A stretch of 63,886 nucleotides of DNA from Akkermansiaceae bacterium (GTDB lineage: Bacteria > Verrucomicrobiota > Verrucomicrobiia > Verrucomicrobiales > Akkermansiaceae). The notes under the pieces are model-generated. The model did no database searches. It saw only the letters and a list, made by a program, of their open reading frames with translations, and was not told the DNA's origin. Both the position numbers and the translations under genes were made by a program. Numbering within the stretch: position 1 is the stretch's first letter; every line of letters starts with the position of its first letter. Below are positions 45,255 to 54,030 of the stretch, one piece after another. The stretch is taken from contig CAIVSK010000022.1 of the NCBI GenBank assembly GCA_903908495.1, forward strand, positions 1-63,886. Direction: 5' to 3'.

Positions 45255-46361
45255 ATGAGTTTATGGCGGATGATACTAACGAACCTGCGGCGGCACCGGG
45301 TGCGCACCGCCATCGGTGCGACGGGCATTGCGCTGGGGGTGGCGACGATGCTGAGCGTGGTGGGGTTGCTAGGCGGAGCGGTGAAGATGTTCGAACAGAT
45401 CCTGCGCAATGATTCGCAGATGGTGGTGTTTGAGAAAAACGTGTCGGATTTGTTTTTCAGCAATGTGCCGGTGACTTTGGCGGCGGAGTTGGCAGCGCAG
45501 CCCTGCGTGAAGACCGCCCAGCCGGTGCTGTTTGCGGTGATCGCCTCGCCGGGCCGCTCGATCATCACCTGCTTCGGCATCCAGTCCAGCGACGGGCGCT
45601 TGCGCCGCGGCAAGTGGCTGCAAGGCAGTGTGGCGGGGTTCAAGGACGATGCTGTTGTGTTAGGTGAGCGGGCGGCGGGCTTTCTCAACGCCAAGGCGGG
45701 CGGCACCATCACGCTGGGGCAGGGGAGCTACACCGTGGCGGGGGTGGTGCGGATGGAGAACGGGTTTGAGAATGGCGGGGTGCTCATGCCGCTGCCGACG
45801 TGCCAGAAGGCGTTTCACAAGGACGGCCTGTGCTCGGTCATCACCGTGGCCATTGCCGACGGGCATCGCCTGGGCGAGGTGCGGGATTGGATTGCCAACA
45901 ATCGCGAACGCTTTTCCGCGATGGACAACGACGAGTTCAGCCGCAGCTATTCCCAGTTCCAAATCATCAAGGTGACCGCCTGGGTGGTGGGCGGCTGCGC
46001 GTTTTTGCTAGGTGGCTTGAGTGTCACCAACACGATGATTCTGTCGGTGTTTGGTCGGATCAAGGAGTTGGCCATCGCTCGGGTCTGCGGGTTTTCCCGC
46101 GGCCAGGTGGCGCGGATGATTTTCGGCGAAAGCCTGTTGATTTGCGCCATCGGCACCGTGTCGGGCTGCATGCTGAGCTGGCTCGTGCTGCTGGGCTTGC
46201 GGGCCATCCCGCAATTGCAGGGGTACATCGAGCCGAGCCTCGGCTGGGAGGAGGTGGCGAGTGCCACCGGCTTGTCGGCGCTCACCGCGCTGCTGGGTGC
46301 GATGTATCCGGCGTGGTATGCCGCGCGGCTCAATCCGGCGCAGGCGTTGCGTTTCGAGTGA
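45255..46361 (+). CDS. ABC transporter permease, FtsX/MacB/LolE type
   Basis: A 368-residue inner-membrane protein with one N-terminal helix, a large periplasmic MacB_PCD-like domain (about 50-230) and three C-terminal helices, the FtsX/LolC topology. It begins LWRMILTNLRRHRVRTAIGA, with the short amphipathic lead typical of the family, and the C-terminal region includes LSVTNTMILSVFGRIKELAI and YPAWYAARLNPAQALRFE. These mechanotransmission permeases move lipoproteins, lipids, peptides or hydrophobic molecules out of the membrane. It pairs with the ATPase that starts 17 bp later. Confidence 0.9.
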   Translation: MSLWRMILTNLRRHRVRTAIGATGIALGVATMLSVVGLLGGAVKMFEQILRNDSQMVVFEKNVSDLFFSNVPVTLAAELAAQPCVKTAQPVLFAVIASPGRSIITCFGIQSSDGRLRRGKWLQGSVAGFKDDAVVLGERAAGFLNAKAGGTITLGQGSYTVAGVVRMENGFENGGVLMPLPTCQKAFHKDGLCSVITVAIADGHRLGEVRDWIANNRERFSAMDNDEFSRSYSQFQIIKVTAWVVGGCAFLLGGLSVTNTMILSVFGRIKELAIARVCGFSRGQVARMIFGESLLICAIGTVSGCMLSWLVLLGLRAIPQLQGYIEPSLGWEEVASATGLSALTALLGAMYPAWYAARLNPAQALRFE

Positions 46362-46378
46362 AAAACTTTTCCAACCAT

Positions 46379-47050
46379 ATGATGATGCAGGTGTTAGTGA
46401 AGGACGTGTGGAAGAGTTTTGATGGTGGGCGCATTGAAGTGCTCAAGGGGGTGAGCCTGGAGGTGGCGCAAGGCGAGGTGGTGGCCCTGTGCGGGACGTC
46501 GGGCTGCGGGAAGAGCACCCTGCTCAACGTGATTTCGGGATTGGAGGAAGTGGACCGGGGGGCGGTGCGGGTGGCGGGACGCGATGTGGTGGAGGAATCG
46601 ACGCGAGTGGATTTGTTGCGGCATCACATCGGATATGTTTTCCAGTTGCACCATTTGATACCGGACCTGACGCTGTCGGAGAATTGTCTGGTGCCGGTGA
46701 TTGCCGCGGGTGCCCGCAGGCAGCAGGGGTTGGAGCGCTTGCACGAACTGGCGGAGGCCACCGGGGTGGCGCATCGGCTCGGCCAGCGGGTGCGCGAGCT
46801 CTCCGGTGGCGAGCGCCAGCGCGGTGCCTTGGTGCGTTCGCTGATGAACGATCCGGAGTTGCTGTTGTGTGACGAGCCGACCGGGGCGTTGGATGAGCGC
46901 AACCGCGAGAAAGTGTTTGAGTTGCTGTTGGAACTGGTGCGCTCGCGCGGCCGCACCATGATCATGGCCACCCACGATCTGGAATTGGCCGGGCGCTGTG
47001 ACCGCCGGTTGCGGATGCGCGACGGCACCATTGAAGGGGAAAGCCACTGA
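46379..47050 (+). CDS. ABC transporter ATP-binding protein, LolD/MacB type
   Basis: A 223-residue ATPase with Walker A GTSGCGKST, Q-loop region in YVFQLHHLIPDLTLSENCL, signature LSGGERQR, Walker B LLLCDEPTGALDE and H-loop ATHD. The VFQLHHLIPDLTLSEN stretch is typical of LolD/MacB/FtsE-type partners of FtsX-like permeases. The start could be any of three successive ATGs (46379, 46382, 46385). The stop overlaps the next gene's ATG by one base (TGATG), so translation is probably coupled to the oxidase-like protein. Confidence 0.93.
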   Translation: MMMQVLVKDVWKSFDGGRIEVLKGVSLEVAQGEVVALCGTSGCGKSTLLNVISGLEEVDRGAVRVAGRDVVEESTRVDLLRHHIGYVFQLHHLIPDLTLSENCLVPVIAAGARRQQGLERLHELAEATGVAHRLGQRVRELSGGERQRGALVRSLMNDPELLLCDEPTGALDERNREKVFELLLELVRSRGRTMIMATHDLELAGRCDRRLRMRDGTIEGESH

Positions 47051-48288
47051 TGGATGAGGGCGCTTTCAAGCCGGCAGGGGACGGCGTGATGCTGGCGGCG
47101 CGGCACGCGCTGGGGTGGCTGGGGCTTGGCAATGGCGTTGGATTGTGGTTGGCGCTGTTGCTGGTGGCACCGGGTTTGCAGGCGGGCGAGTGGACGTACG
47201 GCCGCTGGGTGCCGGTGCATTTGAATATCCAACTCTATGGCTGGACGGCATTGCCGCTGGTGGCCTGGCTGTTGCACATCTACGAGGTGGATCGTAGCAA
47301 GGCTGCGGCCTGGGCCCCGGCCGCAGTGTGGGCATGGAGCGCGGCGCTCGCCCTCGGCGTGCTGCACTGGCTCAATGGCCACACCTCCGGCAAGATTTTT
47401 CTCGATTGGCAGGGCGGCACCTTGTGGGGCTTGGTGGCCGCCATGCTCGTGCTGTGGTCGGTGCTGGCGGTGGCGTGGCGCGAGCGCGCCGCGGGCTGGA
47501 GTGCGCGGCGGCGGGCGTTGGCGGCGCTCGGGTTGTGGGTTCTGGCTGCCGTGCCTGCGGCCATGGTCAGCGTCGCCTCGCCGGCGGCCTATCCGCCGGT
47601 GGACGTGACGACCGGCGGGCCGAGCGGGGCAAGTTTGTTAGGGTCGACGCTGGTGGTGGTGACCGTGATGATGCTGTTGCCGCGGGCAGGAGCGGCGACG
47701 GGTGAGGGCCGGGCCGGTTGGTGGGTGTGGACGTATCTGGCGAATTGCTGGATGATCTTTGGCGCGGCGGAATGGATCGGCGGCACGCACTGGCAGTTTC
47801 ATCAGATCGGGGCGATGGCGCTGCTGCTGCCGTGGGCGGTTTTGCTGCCGTGGGATTGGGCCGGGTTTGCCTGGCCGGAGGGAACCCGGGTGTGGCGGAT
47901 CGCGGTGTTTGGTTGGTGGGGGATGCTGGTGCTGAGCGGGGTGACGATGTACCTGCCTTTTTTGTTGGACAGGGTGAAATTCACGCAAGCGTTGGTTGGC
48001 CACTCGCATCTGGCGATGGCGGGCTTCACCACCTCGTTTTGCGCGTTGGTATTGGTGGCGGTGACGGGTCGCCCGCTCGGGGGGGGGCGCTCGGTGGCGC
48101 TGTGGCATGGGGCGGTGCTGGTCATGATCGGGGTGCTGGCGGCGATGGGGTGGCGCGAGGGCGGGGGATTTTCCTGGATGGAGCTCAATCCGGTGTGGCG
48201 GACTGCTGGATTCCATTTGCGCGCAACTTGCGGAGCACTCATGCTGGGTGCGTCAATCACTTGGATCAACCATTGGAGAAAATCATGA
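47050..48288 (+). CDS. Divergent oxidase subunit I-like (CcoN-like) membrane protein
   Basis: A 412-residue polytopic protein with about 10-12 hydrophobic segments. Y-GRW-V-P-VHLN around H57 matches the helix II low-spin haem b ligand region of CcoN-type oxidases (GRLRPLHT). GHSHLAMAGF with H318 and H320 matches the helix X HxH haem-ligand region. An adjacent His-His pair for CuB is not seen; only H247 and H251 occur in the helix VI-VII region. It is also shorter than CcoN (about 480). It is therefore probably a haem-binding electron-transfer subunit, not a proven oxygen reductase. One-base overlap with the ATPase, 4 bp with the next gene. Confidence 0.6.
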   Translation: MDEGAFKPAGDGVMLAARHALGWLGLGNGVGLWLALLLVAPGLQAGEWTYGRWVPVHLNIQLYGWTALPLVAWLLHIYEVDRSKAAAWAPAAVWAWSAALALGVLHWLNGHTSGKIFLDWQGGTLWGLVAAMLVLWSVLAVAWRERAAGWSARRRALAALGLWVLAAVPAAMVSVASPAAYPPVDVTTGGPSGASLLGSTLVVVTVMMLLPRAGAATGEGRAGWWVWTYLANCWMIFGAAEWIGGTHWQFHQIGAMALLLPWAVLLPWDWAGFAWPEGTRVWRIAVFGWWGMLVLSGVTMYLPFLLDRVKFTQALVGHSHLAMAGFTTSFCALVLVAVTGRPLGGGRSVALWHGAVLVMIGVLAAMGWREGGGFSWMELNPVWRTAGFHLRATCGALMLGASITWINHWRKS

Positions 48289-48683
48289 ACAAGCGGAAAT
48301 TTGTCGTGTTCTGGAGTGTGGGAGTGGGTTCGATGGATGCTCTAACGGGTGTGTTGCTGGTGGTGGCACCGGCGCTGGCGTTGCAAAGCATGGGCATCGC
48401 GCTGCCCTCGGCCGACGCGCTGGGGTTCTTGAGTTGGATCGGGGCGTTTGTGGGCGGGGTGGGCCTGAGTTATGCCATGGCGTTGGGTGAGCGGCGGCGG
48501 GGCAAGGCGGTGTGGCAGGTCACGGCGTTGCTGCGCACGGTGGTGGGGGTGTTTGTGCTCGCGCGGATCGCCTCCGGAGCACTGGCGCCGGCGTGGGTGA
48601 CAGTGGCTCTAACCGACCTGGGGGTGGCGGTAGTGCAGGTGGCGGTGATTCGTGCGGGGTGGTGGGAGGAGGCGCGGCGATGA
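48285..48683 (+). CDS. Small four-helix membrane protein of unknown function
   Basis: A 132-residue protein with four predicted membrane helices (VFWSVGVGSMDALTGVLLVV, then ALGFLSWIGAFVGGVGLSYA, ALLRTVVGVFVLARIASG and WVTVALTDLGVAVVQVAVI). It starts on ATG inside the previous gene's stop (ATGA) and ends in the same way on the next gene. Family not recognised; the size and helix count recall DoxX-like proteins, but I see no motif. Its position suggests a small subunit of the same membrane complex. Confidence 0.65.
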   Translation: MNKRKFVVFWSVGVGSMDALTGVLLVVAPALALQSMGIALPSADALGFLSWIGAFVGGVGLSYAMALGERRRGKAVWQVTALLRTVVGVFVLARIASGALAPAWVTVALTDLGVAVVQVAVIRAGWWEEARR

Positions 48684-50491
48684 ATCGCAGCGCGCTGCGG
48701 GCGGCAGTGGTGATCGCGGCGGTGTATGGACATTTTTTGATTTTCGCGCAGTTTGCCTTTGTCGAACTGCTGCGGGCCGGCGGAGTGGATGCCGCGGCGG
48801 AGCGGGTGGTGCTCGGGGCGATGGCGGCTGCGGGAGTGGTGGGTGGATTTGTGGCGGCGTGGCGCGGGGCGACCCCGGTGCTTGTTAGGGTCGCGCTTGG
48901 GGTGGCCGGGGTGAGTGCTGCGTTGGCGCCATGGGTGGGCGGATTGGCGGGAGGCTTGGGGGTGGCGGTGGCCACGGGCGGGGCGCTGGGGGTGGCGACG
49001 GTGAGTTTGGCGGCGTTGTTGCCGGGTTGGTGCGGGGTGGCTTGGGTGGGTTTGGGCACCGGGCTGGGTTATGGGGGGTGCAATGTGCCGTGGGTGTTCA
49101 CGCAATCGCCGGTGGGGCAGGCGTGGGTGGCGGTGGGATTTGCCGGGGTGGGTGTGTTGGCGGTGCCGCGAGGCGTGGAGTGGCGGGCCGACGGGCGGGT
49201 AGCGGTGTTTCCGTGGTGGGGGGCGCTGGGCGTGTTCGCGGCTCTGGTCTGGCTCGATTCGGCCGCATTTTTCATCATCCAGCATGTGGCCGATTTCAAG
49301 GCCGGCACTTGGGGCGACGGGTTGCTGTGGCGCAACGCCGCTGTCCATTTCGGGGTGGCGGTGGGGGCGGGTTGGTGGCTGGCACGAGCGGGTGCGAGAT
49401 TGGTCCCGGTGGTGGCGTGGGGTGTGTTGGCGCTGGCTGCGTTGGCGGTCAATGCCGCAGCCACCCGCGGTTTGGTGGGTTGGTGGTATCCGGCGGGCGT
49501 TTCGTTGTATGCCACGGCGTTGGTGGCTTGGCCGGGTTGGTATAGCGGGGCGGATGGGGTGCGCCCGGCGGCCTGGCGCGCGGCCTTGTTGTTTGCGGTG
49601 GCCGGTTGGTTTGCCTCGGCCAATGGCATCGGCATGGCCCAGTCATTGAACTGCGTCCCTGTGGCATTCGTCGTTGGTGCCGGAGTGGTGGTCATCGGCG
49701 TGGCGCTTTTTTCCAACCATGGAAACCGGCGTGCGGCGGTGGCGGTCGCGCTCGTGGGGACGGTTGTCGGACTTGGCGCGCTGGCGGATCGCGGTAAGCC
49801 GGTGCCACCAAGCGCGGCGGCGCGGGGGCGCCAGGTCTATTTGGCGGAGGGATGCATCCACTGCCATTCTCAATACGTGCGGCCGGGCTCGATGGATGAG
49901 GCGGCGTGGGGGTCGGCGCGGGCGCTCGATGTTGCCAGGGCGGGCGCTCCGGTGCTCATCGGCAACCGCCGGCAAGGGCCCGATTTGGCCACCGTCGGTG
50001 CGCGGCGCTCGGCGGCCTGGCTGCGGGCGCATTTCATCAACCCGCAACAACTCGTCCCGGGATCGTCGATGCCAGCCTATGGGCCGCTGTTTGCCGACGC
50101 GCGCGGCGAGGACCTCATCGCCTACCTCCAAGGCACCGCTGCGGGCTGGGTCAACACCAGCCCCGGCAGGGCGGGTGAATGGATTCCTAACAAGGCTGCG
50201 GGTGTCGCACCAGGCACCGACGGAGCGCGCATGTTTGTGCGCTTGTGCACGGCGTGTCACGGCGCGGACGGGCTGGGCGACGGGGCCTTGGCCGGCGGCC
50301 TCACAAAGCGGCCCGCCAATCTGGCGGACGGACCATTTTTGTGGACGGCGGGCACTGACTCGCTGGAATTGCGCGTCGCGCGGGTGGTTAAATTCGGCCT
50401 GCCGGGCACCGATATGCCCGGCCACGAGGTGCTCAGCGATGCGGAGGTGCTGGCTTTAACTGGCCATGTGCTGCGTCTGCGCCAGCGGTAA
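48680..50491 (+). CDS. MFS-type membrane domain fused to CcoO-like and CcoP-like cytochrome c domains
   Basis: A 603-residue fusion. Residues about 1-385 form around 12 hydrophobic helices that resemble a major-facilitator transporter. Residues about 385-480 are a CcoO-type mono-haem domain: GRQVYLAEGCIHCHSQYVRP with the CIHCH motif at C392, then GPDLATVGARR, and SSMPAYG with the Met ligand. Residues about 510-603 are a second cytochrome c of CcoP type, CTACH at C523 with TDMPGHE supplying Met. In ordinary cbb3 oxidases CcoO and CcoP are separate proteins with one or two membrane anchors. MFS transporters are known in copper supply to cbb3 (CcoA), which makes the fusion suggestive. Terminal gene of the seven-gene operon. 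Confidence 0.75.
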   Translation: MNRSALRAAVVIAAVYGHFLIFAQFAFVELLRAGGVDAAAERVVLGAMAAAGVVGGFVAAWRGATPVLVRVALGVAGVSAALAPWVGGLAGGLGVAVATGGALGVATVSLAALLPGWCGVAWVGLGTGLGYGGCNVPWVFTQSPVGQAWVAVGFAGVGVLAVPRGVEWRADGRVAVFPWWGALGVFAALVWLDSAAFFIIQHVADFKAGTWGDGLLWRNAAVHFGVAVGAGWWLARAGARLVPVVAWGVLALAALAVNAAATRGLVGWWYPAGVSLYATALVAWPGWYSGADGVRPAAWRAALLFAVAGWFASANGIGMAQSLNCVPVAFVVGAGVVVIGVALFSNHGNRRAAVAVALVGTVVGLGALADRGKPVPPSAAARGRQVYLAEGCIHCHSQYVRPGSMDEAAWGSARALDVARAGAPVLIGNRRQGPDLATVGARRSAAWLRAHFINPQQLVPGSSMPAYGPLFADARGEDLIAYLQGTAAGWVNTSPGRAGEWIPNKAAGVAPGTDGARMFVRLCTACHGADGLGDGALAGGLTKRPANLADGPFLWTAGTDSLELRVARVVKFGLPGTDMPGHEVLSDAEVLALTGHVLRLRQR

Positions 50492-50503
50492 GGGGGGACC
50501 GGC

Positions 50504-51166
50504 TCAGAGCTTGGCGGTGTGTCCCAGATCCGGGCGCTGGCGGACGATGTTGGCGAGCATGGCGCGGCAATGGCCGTAGCTGGTGCGCTGGCTGAGGATT
50601 TCCGCGCTGCGGTTGAACGATCCCCATTGCACCACGGTCATTTCGACCTGGCGGCTGCCCCAGACGTTCATGAGGTCCTTGGAGGGTTCGTAAATGTCCA
50701 CCGTGGCATTGCCGGCGAGGGCCGAGCCGTAGTCGTCGACCACGTAGAGATACGGCAGGCCGGAGATGCGGAAGACGGTGCCCACCGGGTAGAACGACCA
50801 GTCAGCGGCGGCACTGCGGACGCGGTTGGTGTAGCGCAGCGGGGTGCCGGTGGCATTGCTGTTGCCGTAGATGAGGTGGTCAGACTCGCTATCGGTGTAG
50901 GCGGTGGTGCGGATGACGCGGGTGCGGTCGGCAAACGCGTACACCGGCATGTTGTGGCGGTCTTTCGGCTTGGAAGCGGCCTCCGCCACGGATTTGGCGG
51001 ATGGAGCAGCGGTGGGGAAACTTTCCGCCCGGGCGAAGAAGCTGCCGAAACCGCCACCCGCCCGAATGGACGACTTGGGGAGAACGGCGATACCTGAATT
51101 GCCACAACTGGCAAGTAGGAGGGTGGAAAGCGCTGCAAGCGCGAGGGGGAGGCGTCGGGAAATCAT
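50504..51166 (-). CDS. Lipoprotein with 3D (Asp-Asp-Asp) domain
   Basis: A 220-residue lipoprotein: signal peptide with lipobox LLASC, then a Ser/Ala/Pro-rich linker. The C-terminal part resembles the 3D domain of the RlpA/MltA-like double-psi barrel: AYTDSESDH, then SFYPVGTVFRISGLPYLYVV and DDYGSALAG followed by TVDIYEPSKDLMNVWGSR. These domains occur in peptidoglycan-cutting or -binding proteins such as MltA and YocH. It converges with the MFS-cytochrome gene across 12 bp. The 151-bp gap upstream (51167-51317) is relatively A/T-rich and likely holds its promoter. Confidence 0.8.
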   Translation of the reverse strand: MISRRLPLALAALSTLLLASCGNSGIAVLPKSSIRAGGGFGSFFARAESFPTAAPSAKSVAEAASKPKDRHNMPVYAFADRTRVIRTTAYTDSESDHLIYGNSNATGTPLRYTNRVRSAAADWSFYPVGTVFRISGLPYLYVVDDYGSALAGNATVDIYEPSKDLMNVWGSRQVEMTVVQWGSFNRSAEILSQRTSYGHCRAMLANIVRQRPDLGHTAKL

Positions 51167-51317
51167 GATTAGGGGAGAAAATTAGGTCGGCTGCGTTTTT
51201 CAGACGTCGACTTGTTCTAAACTAACAGGAGGGGGGTGGGCAATCCTAAAAACCGGATGTTAGTGAAAAAACTTCGATTGTTGTCGGAATGCGTTTGTTT
51301 GCAATGACTTGAAAAGT

Positions 51318-53006
51318 TCATATGCGGGCCGATTTCGGGTCGGATTCGAGGAAATTGCGCACTTCCGGAGCGATAAAGGCGGCGTCGGTGGCCTCGGCGG
51401 CGGCGAGATTCATCTGCAGGCGGATGATGGCGGGGTCGACGGGCGGGCGGTATCCAACGAGGCAAGCGCGGAGGGCGGCGGCTGGCGGGAGGGCTTGGGT
51501 ACGGGTGAGGCGGTAGGTTTTGACGGCGATGGCTTCGGCGGCTCCCGGCGTGAGCCAGGGTGGGATGAGCGGCAATAAGCCGGGTTTTTCCTCCGCCGGG
51601 ATCGGGGTTTTGCGGCGTTGGCAGAGGGCGCTAAGCAAGCTGTAGCCTTCCTCCGGCGTCGCCGCGGGAAAAATCGGGATTTTCACGTCGATGCGGCCCG
51701 GGCGCTTGAGGTCCACCTCGATGAGATCGGGTCGTGACGAGGCGAGCACCCACAGGATGCGACCGCGGTTGGTGGGGTCGGACATTTCCGCCGCGAGCAT
51801 CGAATAGACGCGCGAGGACACCCCGGAATCGCCGCTGCCGCTGTCGCGGCGGCCCAGCGCCTGGTCGGCTTCGTCGATGAAGACGATGGCGCGGCCCAAT
51901 GCGTGGAGCAGCGCAAAGATTTTTTCGAGGTTGGCTTCGGTGGCACCGACCCAGCGGTCGCGGAAGTTTTTCAAGGTGACCACCGGCACGCCGGCTTCGC
52001 CCGCGAGGCACTCGGCGAGGTAGGTTTTGCCAGTGCCCACCGGGCCGCAGAACAGGTAGCCCATGGGCAGCGCGCCGAGGTCGTCCTGTTGCCACAGCGC
52101 GAGGTCTTGCCGCAGCCAGGCTTTGACGCCGTCGAGGCCGAGCACGTCAGCAAGCGATTTGTTAGGCTCGATGAACTCGATGAGGCCCTCGGAATCACGT
52201 TCGACGAGGGATTTGCGCAATTCGCCGAGGTGGGCGGCCTCGAGCGGTTGGCTGGCGTGTTCGCGGAGTTTGAGGAATGTTTCCAAGGCGGCGATCGAGG
52301 TGCCGGCGAGGCGGGCGGCGGGTTTGGTGAAATCGCCCTGCCACGGGCCCAGCGCGGTGGGGCACTCGGTGGCCAGGCAGCGCATTGCGGCGGCAAGTTC
52401 GGTGCAGGAGGGCAGGGGGATTTCCAGCGTGCTGGCGCGCGGGTTTTGGGCGACGAGCGGATGGACGTTGAAAAGCCGGTCGCAGAGCAGGAAAACCGCC
52501 TGCCCCTGGCCGGTGAGGGTGGTATCGGTGGCCCACGAGCGGACGACGGAGGCGAGGGCGGAGAGGTCGGGCACCAGGGTTTGCGGCAGCGCGGGTAGGT
52601 AGAGTTGGGCGTCGCGCAGGATCACCGCCACGGTCGGGGCTTGGGCACCGACGGCGCGGAGGTTGCGCACATATTGCAGGAAATGCGAGATCAGGCGGGC
52701 GGCGGGCAGTGCCTGGGTGGGCAGTTCCGGCAGGCCCTTGGCGGCCGGCCACTCGGCGAAGCGCTCGCGGCCCCGCTCGACCCGCAAGCCGTGGCCCGGA
52801 TCGTAGCTCAGGACGATTTCAAATCGCGGCAACAACACCTCGGCCAGAAAATCGATGAGGCTGCCGAGTTTCGGATTGGCTGGCGCGGGCAACAACATCC
52901 GGTCGGCGATGTTGCCGTGCAGGATGAATTGGCCGGACGCGCCGCTTTCATAGCGGGCAATCACATCGCGGGACCAGGCGGGCAGGGAATCGGATAAGTC
53001 GGACAT
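51318..53006 (-). CDS. AAA ATPase, Ycf46-like
   Basis: A 562-residue soluble ATPase starting at ATG 53006 (MSDLSDSLPAWSRDVIARYE); longer starts run antisense into the M23 peptidase gene. Residues about 1-290 resemble a degenerate nucleotide-binding domain (VAVILRDAQLYLPAL, then AVFLLCDRLFNVHPLVAQN). The active AAA module follows: Walker A GPVGTGKTYLAE, Walker B AIVFIDEADQAL, sensor region RILWVLASSRPDLIEVDLKR and PGRIDVKI. A degenerate domain before an active one is typical of Ycf46 proteins, whose role is poorly known. Divergent from the M23 peptidase gene. Confidence 0.82.
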   Translation of the reverse strand: MSDLSDSLPAWSRDVIARYESGASGQFILHGNIADRMLLPAPANPKLGSLIDFLAEVLLPRFEIVLSYDPGHGLRVERGRERFAEWPAAKGLPELPTQALPAARLISHFLQYVRNLRAVGAQAPTVAVILRDAQLYLPALPQTLVPDLSALASVVRSWATDTTLTGQGQAVFLLCDRLFNVHPLVAQNPRASTLEIPLPSCTELAAAMRCLATECPTALGPWQGDFTKPAARLAGTSIAALETFLKLREHASQPLEAAHLGELRKSLVERDSEGLIEFIEPNKSLADVLGLDGVKAWLRQDLALWQQDDLGALPMGYLFCGPVGTGKTYLAECLAGEAGVPVVTLKNFRDRWVGATEANLEKIFALLHALGRAIVFIDEADQALGRRDSGSGDSGVSSRVYSMLAAEMSDPTNRGRILWVLASSRPDLIEVDLKRPGRIDVKIPIFPAATPEEGYSLLSALCQRRKTPIPAEEKPGLLPLIPPWLTPGAAEAIAVKTYRLTRTQALPPAAALRACLVGYRPPVDPAIIRLQMNLAAAEATDAAFIAPEVRNFLESDPKSARI

Positions 53007-53121
53007 CGCGTCCAAGCAATAACCGATCGGCGGGCGTTTGGCCAGCGCGGGAGTGCCCCGAGTTTGCTCGACTCGCTGGGTTTCCGCTTGATTCGCAGGC
53101 GCGGGTGCCGGATGCTGGGGC

Positions 53122-53913
53122 GTGCGAAAAACCGCTTCTGGATTGGCATTGTTTGTGTCGCTCGCGGCAGTGGCGGCACTGCTCGTGGGGCTGCTGTGGC
53201 GGGCGGGCAAGCACCCCGCTCCCCCAAGCGAGTGGGTGGGCTTGCAGGAATCCGATGCGCCGTTGGCGATGCCGGCCAGCGGCGAGGTGGACGAGCGCTT
53301 CGCTTTTTTATCGGCTTGGCAACGGGCGCAAATTCCCCGGGCGGGGCGGTTTGATCCGCCGATGGGCACCGACCATGGCGGCCTCACCTACAATGCCCAG
53401 GCGTTTTGGGACATGAATGATGGCCGCGGCGGCCGCCACCTCGGCGATGACCTCAATGGCATTGGCGGGATGGATACCGATTTGGGGGATCCGGTGCGTG
53501 CCACGGCCGACGGCTTGGTCGTGTACGCGGCCGATCCGGCACCGGGATGGGGCAATATCGTGATTCTGGCTCACCGCGCAGCCGACGGCAGGCTGCTGCA
53601 GTCGATGTACGCGCACTTGGACCGCATCGATGTGGTGCCTGGCGCACTGATTGGCCGCGGCATGCGGCTCGGGGCGGTGGGGACGGCCCACGGGTCCTAT
53701 CCGGCGCACCTGCATTTTGAAATGCGTGCCAGCGATGAGCTGCAGATCGGCGGCGGCTACGCGCTGCAGCCCCTCGGCCGCCTAGACCCCTCCGCCACCG
53801 TCGAGTCCCTGCGCAACGCCGCAGACGATGACCGCTCGCCGTCGCTGCTCGCGTGCTTGCTCGCGCCCAAGGCCGGCCCCGTCTCGGGCGCAGCCCCCAA
53901 AGCCGCCGAGTGA
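53122..53913 (+). CDS. M23 family (LytM-type) metallopeptidase
   Basis: A 263-residue protein from GTG 53122, with an N-terminal membrane anchor or signal (ALFVSLAAVAALLVGLLW). The zinc peptidase motifs are present: RHLGDDLNG for HxxxD, YAHLD, and HLHFEMR for HxH. The DPVRATADGLVVYAADPAPG and GWGNIVILAH strands are typical LytM. It would cut peptidoglycan cross-links or act as a cell-separation factor in the periplasm. A weak TTGATT-N17-GATGCT pair lies just before the start. The C-terminus is Ala/Pro-rich. Confidence 0.88.
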   Translation: MRKTASGLALFVSLAAVAALLVGLLWRAGKHPAPPSEWVGLQESDAPLAMPASGEVDERFAFLSAWQRAQIPRAGRFDPPMGTDHGGLTYNAQAFWDMNDGRGGRHLGDDLNGIGGMDTDLGDPVRATADGLVVYAADPAPGWGNIVILAHRAADGRLLQSMYAHLDRIDVVPGALIGRGMRLGAVGTAHGSYPAHLHFEMRASDELQIGGGYALQPLGRLDPSATVESLRNAADDDRSPSLLACLLAPKAGPVSGAAPKAAE

Positions 53914-54030
53914 TTGTTGCAGAGCGTTCGTGGCTGCGGCGTCCCCGCCGCAGGCCGTGCATGCTGCGTCTCGCGGCAAGTGTCTCTGCGCCGCGGCGCT
54001 ACTCTGCACCTCGCTCGCTCATTTCTTCAC

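Noticed and set aside
53007..53387. N-terminal extension of the Ycf46-like ATPase
   Set aside because: It lies antisense in the M23 peptidase gene and its composition is low-complexity; ATG 53006 gives a sensible N-terminus.
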